From the NCBI GenBank assembly GCA_913064945.1, contig CAJYAN010000006.1:62001-126000 (forward strand): a stretch of DNA of 64,000 nucleotides. Direction: 5' to 3'. This document shows, piece after piece, positions 42,694 through 55,121 of this stretch; positions within the stretch are counted from its first letter, which is position 1, and every line of letters starts with the position of its first letter. Under the pieces are notes generated by a model. That model worked only from the letters and a program-made list of their open reading frames with translations, was not told the DNA's origin and ran no database searches. Origin of the DNA: an uncultured Gammaproteobacteria bacterium (GTDB lineage: Bacteria; Pseudomonadota; Gammaproteobacteria; UBA6429; Thiohalophilaceae). The position numbers and the translations under genes are program-made.

Positions 42694-43740
42694 ATGATGA
42701 AATTTGTTATTTACAACAACTGGCAGCAACTGCCAGAGAGTGCTCATGCACGATTTGCGCAAGGTGAGAAAGTCAATCTCTTTTTCTCGCGCCCGTGGCT
42801 TGAGAATGTAGCCGCCACACTGGATGATGCTGAGGCCCTTTTGCTGGCCTGCGTGATTTCCGACGGTAACGTGCTGGCAATCCTGCCGCTGATAATGGGT
42901 CATGGGAATACATGCTATTCACTCAAGCACCGATACACGAGTCACTATAGCCTGCTCCTGGCGGACGACGATCAGCAGCGGATTCTCACTTGTCTGGCGC
43001 AGGGTTTGAGCCAGTGGCCTATACACTCACTGCTATTGGAACCGATTGCCGATAATGACAGCAGGTTAACCGGTTTACACCAGGCCCTGGCCACCGCCGG
43101 ATATCACGGTGAACGACACTTTCGACACTATAACTGGATTTATCGCCTCCAACAGCAGTCCTATGTCGATTACCTGGCAAGCCGTCCTGCCCGCTTACGC
43201 AATACAATTGTCCGAAAAAAGCGTAAACTACACCGTGATCACGGTTACAAAATTCGCCTTTTTAGCGGCGATGAAGTTCCACTGGCTATGTCTGATTACT
43301 ATCTGGTTTATAATGCCAGCTGGAAGGCGAATGAGCAGTATGTCGACTTTCTGGACGGCGTTGTGGCAGGATTCTCACAACAGGGCTGGTCCAGACTTGC
43401 GGTTCTATATGTTTGCGGGCAACCTGTCGCGGCACAGCTCTGGTTCGTACTTCATGGCAAGGCAAGTATATTCAGGCTGGCGTATGATGAAGCGTGGAAG
43501 CAGTATTCGCCAGGCTCTATCCTGACCAGCTTCCTCATGGAATACGTGATCGATACGGACAAGGTGGACGAGATCGATTTTCTTACCGGGAATGACGCCT
43601 ACAAGCAGGACTGGATGTCGGAACGCCGGGAGTGCTTCGCCTTGAGTTGTGTAAAAAATGTAAAAACCGCGAACAGACATCAACGATTTATCGAGTTACT
43701 AAAATCAAAGATACTCAGGAAAACAATCAAACGACTATGA
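42694..43740 (+). CDS. CelD/BcsL-type GNAT-fold acyltransferase
   Basis: The ~348-residue protein shows the FemAB-like/GNAT domain of the CelD (PF13480) family: RLRNTIVRKKRKL, YNASWKANEQY, FRLAYDEAWKQYSPGSIL and EIDFLTGNDAYKQDWM. Such proteins transfer acyl or aminoacyl groups and often work in exopolysaccharide or cell-surface clusters; the substrate is unknown. The ATG at 42694 lies only four bases after the RAYT remnant, so its promoter must lie in that remnant or upstream of it. Its stop overlaps the next gene (ATGA), so they are coupled. Confidence 0.8.
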   Translation: MMKFVIYNNWQQLPESAHARFAQGEKVNLFFSRPWLENVAATLDDAEALLLACVISDGNVLAILPLIMGHGNTCYSLKHRYTSHYSLLLADDDQQRILTCLAQGLSQWPIHSLLLEPIADNDSRLTGLHQALATAGYHGERHFRHYNWIYRLQQQSYVDYLASRPARLRNTIVRKKRKLHRDHGYKIRLFSGDEVPLAMSDYYLVYNASWKANEQYVDFLDGVVAGFSQQGWSRLAVLYVCGQPVAAQLWFVLHGKASIFRLAYDEAWKQYSPGSILTSFLMEYVIDTDKVDEIDFLTGNDAYKQDWMSERRECFALSCVKNVKTANRHQRFIELLKSKILRKTIKRL

Positions 43741-44375
43741 CAACCAAGCTAATACAGAAACATTTTTTTAATGGCACTCGCGAGTTCGAGCTGGAAGATG
43801 ATGTGGTGAATGCGCGGATCAAAGGACTCTTCAAGGATCAAAGGCTATCGATCGGGCTATCAACCTTAAACCCGGAGCCCATTGTTACCAGTTCGCACCT
43901 GGTCTTTCATAGCCGCGTTAAATTCGAGCCCGTGTTGTCGCTATTCTTAAACAAACCCAATTCTGAACAATTTAATGCCTTTGTTGACACACTGAAGCAA
44001 CGAATTCTGGAGGATGGTAATGCCTACGTTGGCGTCGCTGCCTCTACTCAAGCGGCCGGGCTTGCCGCTAATATTTATGAAGAACCGCCTGAATTTAAAG
44101 CCTTTGGCCAGGATCGATTAAAAAATAAAGTCCAGACCGTGAATGCCATGCGAGTTGAAGAGGCTATTCAGTTACTCGAATTGTACGTTGACAATGAAGA
44201 AATAAAACCTCTGCTCGCTGCCCTTGAAGCACTAAAGACAGAGCCACATAGCGAGGCCAATTTTTCTCAAATGGAAACTGCCTTCAATAATCTGGGAATT
44301 TTGCAGGGTGCTGTTTTAACGTATGCGCCCTATCTTAGTGTTCTCCTTGCCGATGATCCATTCGGTGACGAATAA
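43737..44375 (+). CDS. Conserved-looking hypothetical protein, coupled to the GNAT gene
   Basis: I do not recognise this 212-residue soluble protein. It has no signal peptide, membrane segment or cysteine. A short beta-rich N-terminus (FFNGTREFELEDDVVNARIKGL) and a helical C-terminal half (residues ~120-200) with an acidic tail (DDPFGDE) are visible. The ATGA overlap with the GNAT gene argues for a shared job; its start is fixed by that overlap. Confidence 0.7.
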   Translation: MTTKLIQKHFFNGTREFELEDDVVNARIKGLFKDQRLSIGLSTLNPEPIVTSSHLVFHSRVKFEPVLSLFLNKPNSEQFNAFVDTLKQRILEDGNAYVGVAASTQAAGLAANIYEEPPEFKAFGQDRLKNKVQTVNAMRVEEAIQLLELYVDNEEIKPLLAALEALKTEPHSEANFSQMETAFNNLGILQGAVLTYAPYLSVLLADDPFGDE

Positions 44376-44435
44376 TTCGTACCAGAGGCCTTCACGTAAA
44401 GAGCAATCGAAATTCTATTCAATGAGGAAATCTAA

Positions 44436-44756
44436 ATGACACAGTTCGTATTTGTTTATCTCGGTGGTGATCACCCATCCAGCCCTGAGCAAGCCAGCAA
44501 ACATTTTGATAAATATATGGCGTGGTTATCATCTCTCGGCGATGCGGTTGTCAGTCCGACCATACCTTTAAAAGATACACACACCGTTAGTCCGGATGGC
44601 ACCATCAGAGAAGGCGGCAGCAGTGCCATGTCTGGCTTCTCGATTATTAAAGCAGACTCGCTGGCGGCGGCCCTGGCCATTGCCCAGGCCTGTCCTTTCC
44701 TTGAAATTGGTGGTTCACTGGAAGTCTCGGAATTGATGCAGATGCCCGTTCAGTAA
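44436..44756 (+). CDS. YCII-related (DGPF-type) protein
   Basis: The 106-residue protein fits the YCII/DGPF domain: FVFVYLGGDHPSSPEQ, FDKYMAWLSSLGDAVVSPTIPL and a GGSLEVSEL end. Related proteins are small dimers of unclear or varied role, some fused to ECF sigma factors. A good GAGGAAA ribosome site precedes the ATG. It lies 60 bases after the hypothetical gene. Confidence 0.8.
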   Translation: MTQFVFVYLGGDHPSSPEQASKHFDKYMAWLSSLGDAVVSPTIPLKDTHTVSPDGTIREGGSSAMSGFSIIKADSLAAALAIAQACPFLEIGGSLEVSELMQMPVQ

Positions 44757-47401
<2,645 letters not shown>

Positions 47402-47786
47402 CGCCCTATTTCAAAAAGCATCTGAAGTGTCTGTTGAACTCTCGACTCGGGGGTTCGGCAGACTTCAATTGGCGCGTCTAATGATGATGTTGCAAAAACC
47501 ATCGACAATGCTATTTTTTATATCAGTATGACTCTGCGAAAATTAAAAGCACATTATCGGGCTATTCTGTTGTCATGAAGCCACTTCTGGCTTCGCCATC
47601 CAACTCGCAGACGAACAGGCGTGCCTGCTTATACCCTTACAGATATTACCTCAACTATATTATTAAATATTTACACTCCTGTGTCGCTAATTACACTGTG
47701 CCTGTCTCATTCTGTTGGTGCTGAAAGAGATGGCAGCTTTAATCGCAGACACGTAATTATTAAGGGTTTATGGATCAAACCGGGGT
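47402..47786. other. 385-base gap after katG
   Basis: No gene, terminator with a clear stem or repeat could be supported. The stretch 47640-47700 is AT-rich and may contain the promoter of the following cyclase gene. Confidence 0.35.
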
Positions 47787-49802
47787 ATGGTGAACTTCAC
47801 ACAAAGCAGGCTTAACGGCACCGGGAAGGACGACAAGATTTCGATGCGATATAAAGTCTATATGATCGTCGTCTTATTTGTACTGGTGAGTTTGTCACTG
47901 GTCGGACTCAGTTTTCTGCAATCAGAGATCATGAATAGCGTACGCTCCTATGTGCGTGGAGAGGGTCTCTATTCTCGCGCACAGAAAGACGCCGTCTTTC
48001 ACCTGCAACGATATGCACATTCTCACAAGCAGTCCGACTATCAGATGTATCTAACCTCTCTCAAAGTACCGCTGGGAGATCGTCAGGCGCGCCTGATTTT
48101 ACAGTCGGACCCCGTCGATATTGAACATGCCTATCAGGCCTTTCAGGTTGGCCAGAATTATCCCGATGACATACCCGGCATGATTTATTTTTTTTTATAC
48201 TTCCAGCATTTTTCGTATATGCGCGATGCGATTGTAGTGTGGGCAGAGGCCGACAAATCAATCACCCAGCTACAGGACGTCGCTGGTAAAATACACCAGG
48301 CCGTCCGCGCCGGTGATCAGCAAAAAATTACACAACTACTCAATGACGTAGAGCGCCTCAACTGGCAGCTTGCAGATCAGGAATACAATTTTTCCTATGT
48401 CCTCAGCGAAGGCGCCCGCTGGGTGAAAAAGACACTAACCCTGACGAGTCTGGCGCTGGTTTCACTGCTGTTATTCGTTGTCATGCTGATCACCCATCGC
48501 ATCATTCAGGGCATTGAAAACACGGAAAAGGCCCTGCTCGTCAGTGAACGGCGCTTTCGTAGTCTATATCAGTCAAATATGCTGGGGATCATCAACTGGC
48601 ATGGTGATGGACACGTGCTCGATGCCAATGATGCCTTTCTCGCAATGCTGGGCTATCGCCGGCAGGACATCGAGACGGAAAAGCTCAACTGGCGAGACCT
48701 CACGCCGGAGGGCCTGCCAAGATTGAATGAACAGGCACTTGCAAAAATTCCGGACACCGGAGTTTGCATTCCTACTGAGAATGAGCTCATTCACCGGGAC
48801 GGTCACCATGTTCCGGTCTATCTTGGCGCCGTGTTACTCGATGGTGAATCCGAGCAGGGCATTTGCTACAGCATCGATCTGACACAGCGTATGCAAACTG
48901 AAACCGAACTTCGCCTGTCGGCGACTGTCTTCGATGCCAGCAGTAATGGTATTATGATCACCGATAGCGATATGCGGATTATCGCTATCAATAAGGCATT
49001 TTCTGCTATGAGCGGCTATCAGAAGGAAGCGATACTCGGCCAGAACAGTCGCAACTTCTGTTCCGACCTCATGCCCCCTTCTCTATATGATCAAATGACC
49101 TCGGCTCTGCTGCAATCTGGTCAATGGCAAAGTGACATACTAAATAAAAAACAGGATGGTAGTATTTTTCCGGTACACCTCAGTATCAGCACAGTCCGCG
49201 ATAGTGACAACGAGATAAGCCACTTCGTTGCCATATTTACCGATATCAGTGAACGCAAGGCCGCCGAAGAACAGCTACGCAAAATGGCCCACTATGATTA
49301 TCTGACTGGACTGGCAAATCGAAATCTGTTCAATGATCGTCTCAACCAGGCCGTACAACGTGCAAAAAGGCATTCCTCATTATTTGCCCTGTTGTTCTTT
49401 GATCTGGATGATTTCAAACCCGTCAATGACAAATATGGTCACGATACCGGTGATAAACTATTACAAATCACCGCCACCCGTTTATTAAACACAGTGCGTG
49501 AAAACGATACGGTGGCACGTATGGGCGGGGATGAATTTGTTATTATGCTGGAGGATCTGTCAACGCCGGAGGCAGCGTCCGTCCTCGCCAAAAAGGTCCT
49601 TGCTGCAATCAACAAGCCCTGTCAGGTCAATGGCCATACCATCGAGATCAGTAGTAGTATCGGTATCAGCATCTACCCGCAGGACAGCCAGGAAGTCATT
49701 GGCCTGACCCGTTGTGCTGATATCGCCATGTACGCCGCCAAGACTGAAGGACACAATTGTTATTATTATTACAAACCAGAACTTGATAAAGCACCCCTGT
49801 AA
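47787..49802 (+). CDS. Membrane PAS-PAS diguanylate cyclase (GGDEF)
   Basis: The protein makes cyclic di-GMP from two GTP. Two membrane helices (residues ~25-43 and ~213-232) enclose a ~165-residue periplasmic sensor. After them come two PAS domains (residues ~250-370 and ~375-495) and a GGDEF domain with MGGDEF intact. RxxD (RENDTVAR) lies five residues before it, the allosteric product-inhibition site. No EAL domain follows. The start could also be 47844 (MRYKVYMIVVL), which has AAGGA at a long spacing. The ligand is unknown. Confidence 0.93.
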   Translation: MVNFTQSRLNGTGKDDKISMRYKVYMIVVLFVLVSLSLVGLSFLQSEIMNSVRSYVRGEGLYSRAQKDAVFHLQRYAHSHKQSDYQMYLTSLKVPLGDRQARLILQSDPVDIEHAYQAFQVGQNYPDDIPGMIYFFLYFQHFSYMRDAIVVWAEADKSITQLQDVAGKIHQAVRAGDQQKITQLLNDVERLNWQLADQEYNFSYVLSEGARWVKKTLTLTSLALVSLLLFVVMLITHRIIQGIENTEKALLVSERRFRSLYQSNMLGIINWHGDGHVLDANDAFLAMLGYRRQDIETEKLNWRDLTPEGLPRLNEQALAKIPDTGVCIPTENELIHRDGHHVPVYLGAVLLDGESEQGICYSIDLTQRMQTETELRLSATVFDASSNGIMITDSDMRIIAINKAFSAMSGYQKEAILGQNSRNFCSDLMPPSLYDQMTSALLQSGQWQSDILNKKQDGSIFPVHLSISTVRDSDNEISHFVAIFTDISERKAAEEQLRKMAHYDYLTGLANRNLFNDRLNQAVQRAKRHSSLFALLFFDLDDFKPVNDKYGHDTGDKLLQITATRLLNTVRENDTVARMGGDEFVIMLEDLSTPEAASVLAKKVLAAINKPCQVNGHTIEISSSIGISIYPQDSQEVIGLTRCADIAMYAAKTEGHNCYYYYKPELDKAPL

Positions 49803-50142
49803 TTAATAGCAGGCCAAGCCTCCATTAACGTACCGCCTGAGACCGTGAGCGATTTTCCACAGTCCGGCGGCACACCGCCAGGAGGTCGCCCGACAATCAC
49901 CGGAAGTTGTACCATCACCAGGGTCACGCAATAACTTCGCAATTTTCGACAGGGACACTACCGATATCGTCATATTTATGCATCATCATTGAGACCCGAC
50001 AAAAGTAAGCTATAACAGAAAACTGCTTCGAGCAAAGCCCCATCAACGCCAACATTAATAATTTTACTGTTGTACGATGAAAATCAGCACATCACGCAAT
50101 ATATCACTGACACCAGGGGACTCCATAAAATTTCAGTAACGG

Positions 50143-50253
50143 GTCATGGCAAGGAAACACTGGAAAGTAATTACATTTCAGTGTGAAGCGGCAATCTCGG
50201 CAAAAAAAACACCCTACGAGATTACGTCAGTCGCTGCACGCCTTCGCAATGAC
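50143..50253. repeat. MITE-like inverted-end repeat, copy 1
   Basis: Bounded by GTCATGGCAAGGAAACAC and CCTTCGCAATGAC, with internal GGCAATCTC and GAGATTACGTCAGTCGC. It is the same family as the 113-base element after glnD and as 50370-50481. It lies in the 850-base gap 49803-50652. Confidence 0.65.
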
Positions 50254-50369
50254 AGGATTTTTTCATTGTGTTTAAATGGTATTTAAGCCATTCACTGTAT
50301 TTAATCACTATATTGCGGTGATAGCTCAATCACTGACACGAAGGAAACCCCATAATATCTCACAAATCG

Positions 50370-50481
50370 GTCGTTGCGAGGAAACACAAAAAATGCTTAT
50401 AGTTCAGTGTTTACGCGACCATCTCAAAAAGAAGCCCTGCACCATGAGATTGCGTCAGTCGTCTCATGCCTTCGCAATGAC
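50370..50481. repeat. MITE-like inverted-end repeat, copy 2
   Basis: Bounded by GTCGTTGCGAGGAAACAC and CCTTCGCAATGAC, with internal GAGATTGCGTCAGTCG. It is 112 bases long, like copy 1. No gene was found in the rest of the gap 49803-50652. Confidence 0.65.
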
Positions 50482-50652
50482 AGTTTTTTCGTTCGCGTCA
50501 TTATTCAATATTTTTTACCCTCACCTATAGTGAATTTCTTGCGCTACCACTCCGGCAAGTAAGGACATTTACATCGCCGCTTTAATACAACGCAAGATAT
50601 TATAGTCATACTTTCCCGCGAGGGCATCAAACACCGGTTTGAGTCGCCCCGC

Positions 50653-52698
50653 CTATTCATGTTGTTCAATGGCGTTACGTAGCATATTGATCACGCCTTC
50701 ATCAAGGCCGGTAACTTCCGGCAGGCTGACATCACCATTTTGGATCGCTTTAGCAAGGTGCGCATAAATGGTCGCAAGAGATAGATCGCGCTGCGAAGCA
50801 ATGGCATTAGCCTCCATACCCAGACGAAACAGGTTCAAGGTCTCTGCCGCTGTATCAACAGGCGCATCATGCGACTCATTAAGATAATTAGTGATGACGA
50901 TTAGAAAGTCTTCCCCATAGGCATCGAGTTTACGTTCACCTACGCCAGAAATATTTGCCATCTGTGATAGACTTTTCGGTTGACGTTCGACCATTTCCAT
51001 CAACGTGGCGTCATGGAAAATGACATAGGCGGGCACCCCCTGTTGTGCCGCCAGTTCCGCACGTCGCTTGCGTAAGGCCTCCCAGAGCCTGGCATCCGCA
51101 GATTGACTATAGCCCGTGCTGCCTTTGCGCGAGGCGCTTTTACTCTTACTGGCTTTAACAAACTTGCGCAGGTACAGGCGTTGTTCACCGCGCAACACGG
51201 GGCGACTCGCCTCGGTCAGCTGCAGGCTGCCATGGGCTTCGATATCGACACGCAACAGGCCGTGTGAGATCAATTGGCGAAACAGGTGACGCCAGGCATT
51301 TTGCTCCAGTGCTTTGCCGATACCAAACGTGCTGATCTGATCGTGACCAAAACGCTGCATGCGTTCATCTGTCTTCCCCAGTAATACATCGACCACATAG
51401 TTCACCCCGAAGCGTTGCCCGGTACGATGGACGCAAGACAGGGCCTTTTGTGCGGCCTCGGTAGCATCCCAGGTCTCAGGCGGTTGCAGGCAGGTATCGC
51501 AATTACCACAGGGGTGCTCCAGGTGATCATCGAAATAACGCAGCAACGCCTGACGACGGCAGGTGGTCAGTTCGCAAAAGCCAAGCATGGCATCAAGCTT
51601 GTGGCGTTCAATACGCTTGTGTGCCTCGTCGGTATCGGAGTTCTCCTGCATCTGCCGCAGCGTGATCACATCCTGTAAGCCATACATCATCCAGGCATTC
51701 GCTGGCAGACCATCGCGTCCGGCACGCCCGGTCTCCTGATAATAAGCCTCGAGACTCTTCGGTAGATTCAGGTGAGCGACGAAACGTACGTCGGGTTTGT
51801 CGATCCCCATGCCAAAGGCAATGGTCGCGACAATGATCACACCTTCTTCACGCAGAAAACGTGCCTGATGCTGCTGGCGCTGTTCTGTGCTGAGACCGGC
51901 ATGATAGGGTAAGGCCTTGAGACCCTTGCCACTCAACCAGACGGCAGTATCATCGACACGCTTGCGTGACAGGCAATAGACAATTCCGGCATCGTTCTCA
52001 TGTTCATTACGAATAAATCGCAACAACTGCTCACGGGCATTACCCTGATTCTCCATAATACGATAACGAATATTCGGCCGATCAAAACCGCTGACAAAGA
52101 CCTTCGCCCCCTGCAATGCCAGACGCTGAATAATTTCGCGGCGGGTGGGCGCATCGGCCGTGGCGGTTAAGGCAATACGCGGCACATCGGGGAAGCGTTC
52201 GTGCAAAATGGAGAGCTGCATATACTCCGGTCGAAAGTCATGACCCCATTGTGAGACACAATGCGCCTCATCAATCGCAAACAACGCCAGCTTTGCGTTA
52301 GCCATTAGTGATATCATGCGCGGCATTAACAGACGCTCTGGTGCCACATATAACAGATCCAGTTCACTATTCCGCATGGCCGACTCCACCGCCAGCACTT
52401 CCTCGGCAGTCAGCGTGGAATTCAAAAAGGCCGCCCGTACACCGACCTGCCGCAGGGCATCGACCTGATCCTGCATCAGGGCAATGAGCGGTGAAACCAC
52501 GATCCCGACACCGTCACGTATCAGAGACGGTATCTGATAACACAGTGACTTGCCTCCCCCCGTCGGCATTAACCCCAGAACATCCCCGCCATTGACAAGC
52601 TGGCGGATCATTTCCTCCTGTTGCAGGCGGAAACGGTTATAGCCAAAGACGCTGTGAAGAAGCTGTTGTGCAGTTGACGCATTCTTGTCTGGTAGCAT
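50653..52698 (-). CDS. recQ: ATP-dependent DNA helicase RecQ
   Basis: RecQ unwinds DNA 3' to 5' in recombination and repair. The 681-residue protein has Walker A ([14 protein letters not shown]), the DEAH box ([19 protein letters not shown]), motif VI ([11 protein letters not shown]), zinc-binding cysteines (TTCRRQ..CGNCDTC) and C-terminal RQC and HRDC domains. It is longer than E. coli RecQ (about 610) through a C-terminal helical extension after the HRDC domain. Confidence 0.97.
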   Translation of the reverse strand: MLPDKNASTAQQLLHSVFGYNRFRLQQEEMIRQLVNGGDVLGLMPTGGGKSLCYQIPSLIRDGVGIVVSPLIALMQDQVDALRQVGVRAAFLNSTLTAEEVLAVESAMRNSELDLLYVAPERLLMPRMISLMANAKLALFAIDEAHCVSQWGHDFRPEYMQLSILHERFPDVPRIALTATADAPTRREIIQRLALQGAKVFVSGFDRPNIRYRIMENQGNAREQLLRFIRNEHENDAGIVYCLSRKRVDDTAVWLSGKGLKALPYHAGLSTEQRQQHQARFLREEGVIIVATIAFGMGIDKPDVRFVAHLNLPKSLEAYYQETGRAGRDGLPANAWMMYGLQDVITLRQMQENSDTDEAHKRIERHKLDAMLGFCELTTCRRQALLRYFDDHLEHPCGNCDTCLQPPETWDATEAAQKALSCVHRTGQRFGVNYVVDVLLGKTDERMQRFGHDQISTFGIGKALEQNAWRHLFRQLISHGLLRVDIEAHGSLQLTEASRPVLRGEQRLYLRKFVKASKSKSASRKGSTGYSQSADARLWEALRKRRAELAAQQGVPAYVIFHDATLMEMVERQPKSLSQMANISGVGERKLDAYGEDFLIVITNYLNESHDAPVDTAAETLNLFRLGMEANAIASQRDLSLATIYAHLAKAIQNGDVSLPEVTGLDEGVINMLRNAIEQHE

Positions 52699-52878
52699 AG
52701 TCTGTCTTTAGAAGCTGGCGGATAGGCGATAAGATTAACATATCTATACCAGCCGGGGCGTATTAAGCCGGGACCTCGCCGGTCATGATAAACCGAACGG
52801 CTTTACGTCTCAGGTAACAATTAGCCACAGCCGATGTATGTCCTAGGCATATACCTGCTATCACCACGGGAGCACCAC

Positions 52879-53310
52879 ATGAAAAACAGACTGATGTTTA
52901 TACTGATCTCTGGCATGGCCTGCATGACGAGCACTATGAGCTATGCGGCAGATGATCCGCGACAGCTGGTCGCGCTACCCGATATGATGCAGCACCACAT
53001 GCTTTCGAACATGCGGGATCATTTAATCACCCTGAATGAGATACTGACGTTGATGTCCACTGGCAAACTGGATAAGGCAGCGGATATCGCAGAGCAACGA
53101 CTGGGCATGTCCTCGCTGCCCCTGCATGGTGCGAGTCATATGGCCAGGTTTATGCCAAAAGGGATGCAGATGGCTGGGACAAACATGCACAAGGCCGCAA
53201 GTCGCTTTGCGCGTAAGGCGCAGGAAGGGGCATTATTACCCGCCTATCGTAGTCTGGCCGATGTGACCGCTACCTGTGTCGCCTGCCATTCGGCCTACCG
53301 CATTCGGTAA
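52879..53310 (+). CDS. Cytochrome c'-like periplasmic heme protein
   Basis: The 143-residue protein has a signal peptide (residues 1-24, ending SYAAD). The helical mature part is rich in methionine and ends with the heme motif CVACHSAYRIR; a C-terminal CxxCH is the layout of cytochrome c' and c-556. GGGAG lies seven bases before the ATG at 52879. Roles of the family include NO binding and electron transfer; the actual role is unknown here. Confidence 0.8.
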   Translation: MKNRLMFILISGMACMTSTMSYAADDPRQLVALPDMMQHHMLSNMRDHLITLNEILTLMSTGKLDKAADIAEQRLGMSSLPLHGASHMARFMPKGMQMAGTNMHKAASRFARKAQEGALLPAYRSLADVTATCVACHSAYRIR

Positions 53311-53390
53311 TTGACTGCTCTTCTATTGCTGAATAATCAGTAGCCCTCCTGCATCCGTTCGTCAGTGAGCGTTGCCACAAGACCAGCAAA

Positions 53391-53418
53391 AAAACAGCCG
53401 CCAGGCGGCGGCTGTTTT
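53391..53418. terminator. Bidirectional terminator
   Basis: AAAACAGCCGCC (53391-53402) pairs with GGCGGCTGTTTT (53407-53418) around a four-base loop, with U-runs on both strands. It separates the cytochrome gene from the convergent ClC gene. Confidence 0.9.
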
Positions 53419-53488
53419 TTACGCTTACAATCGACTCTAGCGAAGCCTAACCGCGACCATCGTCTCGGTTAATGCCAAAAACAAATCT

Positions 53489-54880
53489 TCACGTACCTTT
53501 CGAACCGTTGGATGATGCTGGCAGTGTTTCCTCTGTTTCATCGGTTTTGCCAAGCGCCGCCGGCGTCAAAAAGACCCGCGCCAGGGCTTCATAAATGGGT
53601 TTCGGACATACCACGCGTGAAACGCCAAAAGCGATAAAGGCCGTTGCCATTAAGGGTAAAAGCAGGGAATGATTATTGGTCATTTCCATAACAATAATAA
53701 AGCCTGTCAGTGGTGTCTGCACCACACCAACAAAATAGGCCACCATGCCGAGCATGATAAGCACGTGTGGCGAGATGCCGGGAATCAGTTGTGCCAGGTC
53801 GGCACCAACACCGGCGCCGGCGGCCAGCGAAGGAGCAAAAATACCACCGGGAATACCGCTTAAGTACGAGGCTACTGAGGCAAAAAATTTAAAAAACGGA
53901 TAACCCACGCTCACGGCCTGTCCATTGGCAATAATCTCGCTGGCTTCGTGATAGCCGGTACCATAACTCAGATCCCCTGACAGAAAACCTGTCGTGGCTA
54001 TCACCAGGCCGCAGCCAGCGGCGATCCACATGGGGTAACGTAGACGAAACGGCGCAAGCCGTTCAGAACCAGTGATCAAAATCTGGCTAAACAGGCCGCC
54101 CAACAGACCACCAATAATGCCGCACAGCGGAACGGCCAGCCAGTCCTCCCAGCCCGTCATTAATGCCGAGCTGGTACCAAAATAATTATAATTGCCAAGT
54201 ACCGCCTGCGCGGTAAAACCGGACAGAATAACGGCGGCAATAACGATACCATTGGTCTTTTCCTCAAAACTGCGACTGAGCTCTTCAATGGCAAAGACGA
54301 TCCCGGCAATCGGTGTATTAAACGCCGCGGCAACACCGGCGGCACCACCGCCCAGGATTAACGCCCGTTCCAGATAATGTGGTGGTGCCTTCAAACGGCG
54401 TCCGAGGGCAAACATGATCGAGGCACCGACGTGCACGGTCGGACCTTCACGGCCAATGGAGGCACCCGAACAAAGACCGAGTAGTGTCAGGAACATTTTG
54501 CCAATGGCAATTCGAATCGATAATACTTTTGGGCGCAAGGGACTTTTGCTACTGACTTCGAGAGCCGCCAGCGCCTGAGGAATACCACTACCTTCGGTGC
54601 CCGGAAACCAGCGACGTGTCAGCCAGCTCACCAGCATTAAGCCCCCCGGGCAAATGATAAACGCCATCCACGGTGAAATTCCCAGCCCATACAGAAACAC
54701 CTCATTGGCCTTATCCGCGGCCAGGGCAAACCAGGTCGCGGTTAAACCAATGGCCAGCGCCCCGCCCCATAAGGCAAATCGAATCTGCCAGGCATTACGC
54801 GACGTAAGATTGTAATTTGACTTGAAGCGCGACCGCTTTGGTGCGCTTGCGGTGTCTTCTTTCGGCTCATGGACGGTCAT
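53489..54880 (-). CDS. clcA: ClC-type H+/Cl- exchange transporter
   Basis: The 463-residue membrane protein has the ClC selectivity motifs GTEGSGIPQ, GREGPTVHVG (gating Glu) and GIPGGIFAPSLAAGAG. The proton glutamate is in AIEELSRS, so it should be an exchanger rather than a channel. The start at 54880 (MTVHEPKED) has GGAG before it. No C-terminal CBS domains are present. It may help in acid or halide balance. Confidence 0.93.
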   Translation of the reverse strand: MTVHEPKEDTASAPKRSRFKSNYNLTSRNAWQIRFALWGGALAIGLTATWFALAADKANEVFLYGLGISPWMAFIICPGGLMLVSWLTRRWFPGTEGSGIPQALAALEVSSKSPLRPKVLSIRIAIGKMFLTLLGLCSGASIGREGPTVHVGASIMFALGRRLKAPPHYLERALILGGGAAGVAAAFNTPIAGIVFAIEELSRSFEEKTNGIVIAAVILSGFTAQAVLGNYNYFGTSSALMTGWEDWLAVPLCGIIGGLLGGLFSQILITGSERLAPFRLRYPMWIAAGCGLVIATTGFLSGDLSYGTGYHEASEIIANGQAVSVGYPFFKFFASVASYLSGIPGGIFAPSLAAGAGVGADLAQLIPGISPHVLIMLGMVAYFVGVVQTPLTGFIIVMEMTNNHSLLLPLMATAFIAFGVSRVVCPKPIYEALARVFLTPAALGKTDETEETLPASSNGSKGT

Positions 54881-55121
54881 GAATATCTCCAAAATAAAAA
54901 ATCGTCATTTCAGGCGATGCTAACGCGCAAACTACCACGATATGGCGTTTATTACTTCCTCACCGGCAGAATACACGTCAGACAGATGACACCATGACTG
55001 ATGTCACCCCTGACCAAATCCCTGGTGAAGATGTAAAACCGGAAGGAATTACGCGACACACTACGTTGACTCGCAAGTTAACATCCAGACCTGTGCGTCA
55101 GTCCGGCGCCTGTTAGCTAAC

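Noticed and set aside
50276-50562. Small plus-strand frames between the cyclase gene and recQ
   Set aside because: They run through the MITE-like repeats and have no protein features.
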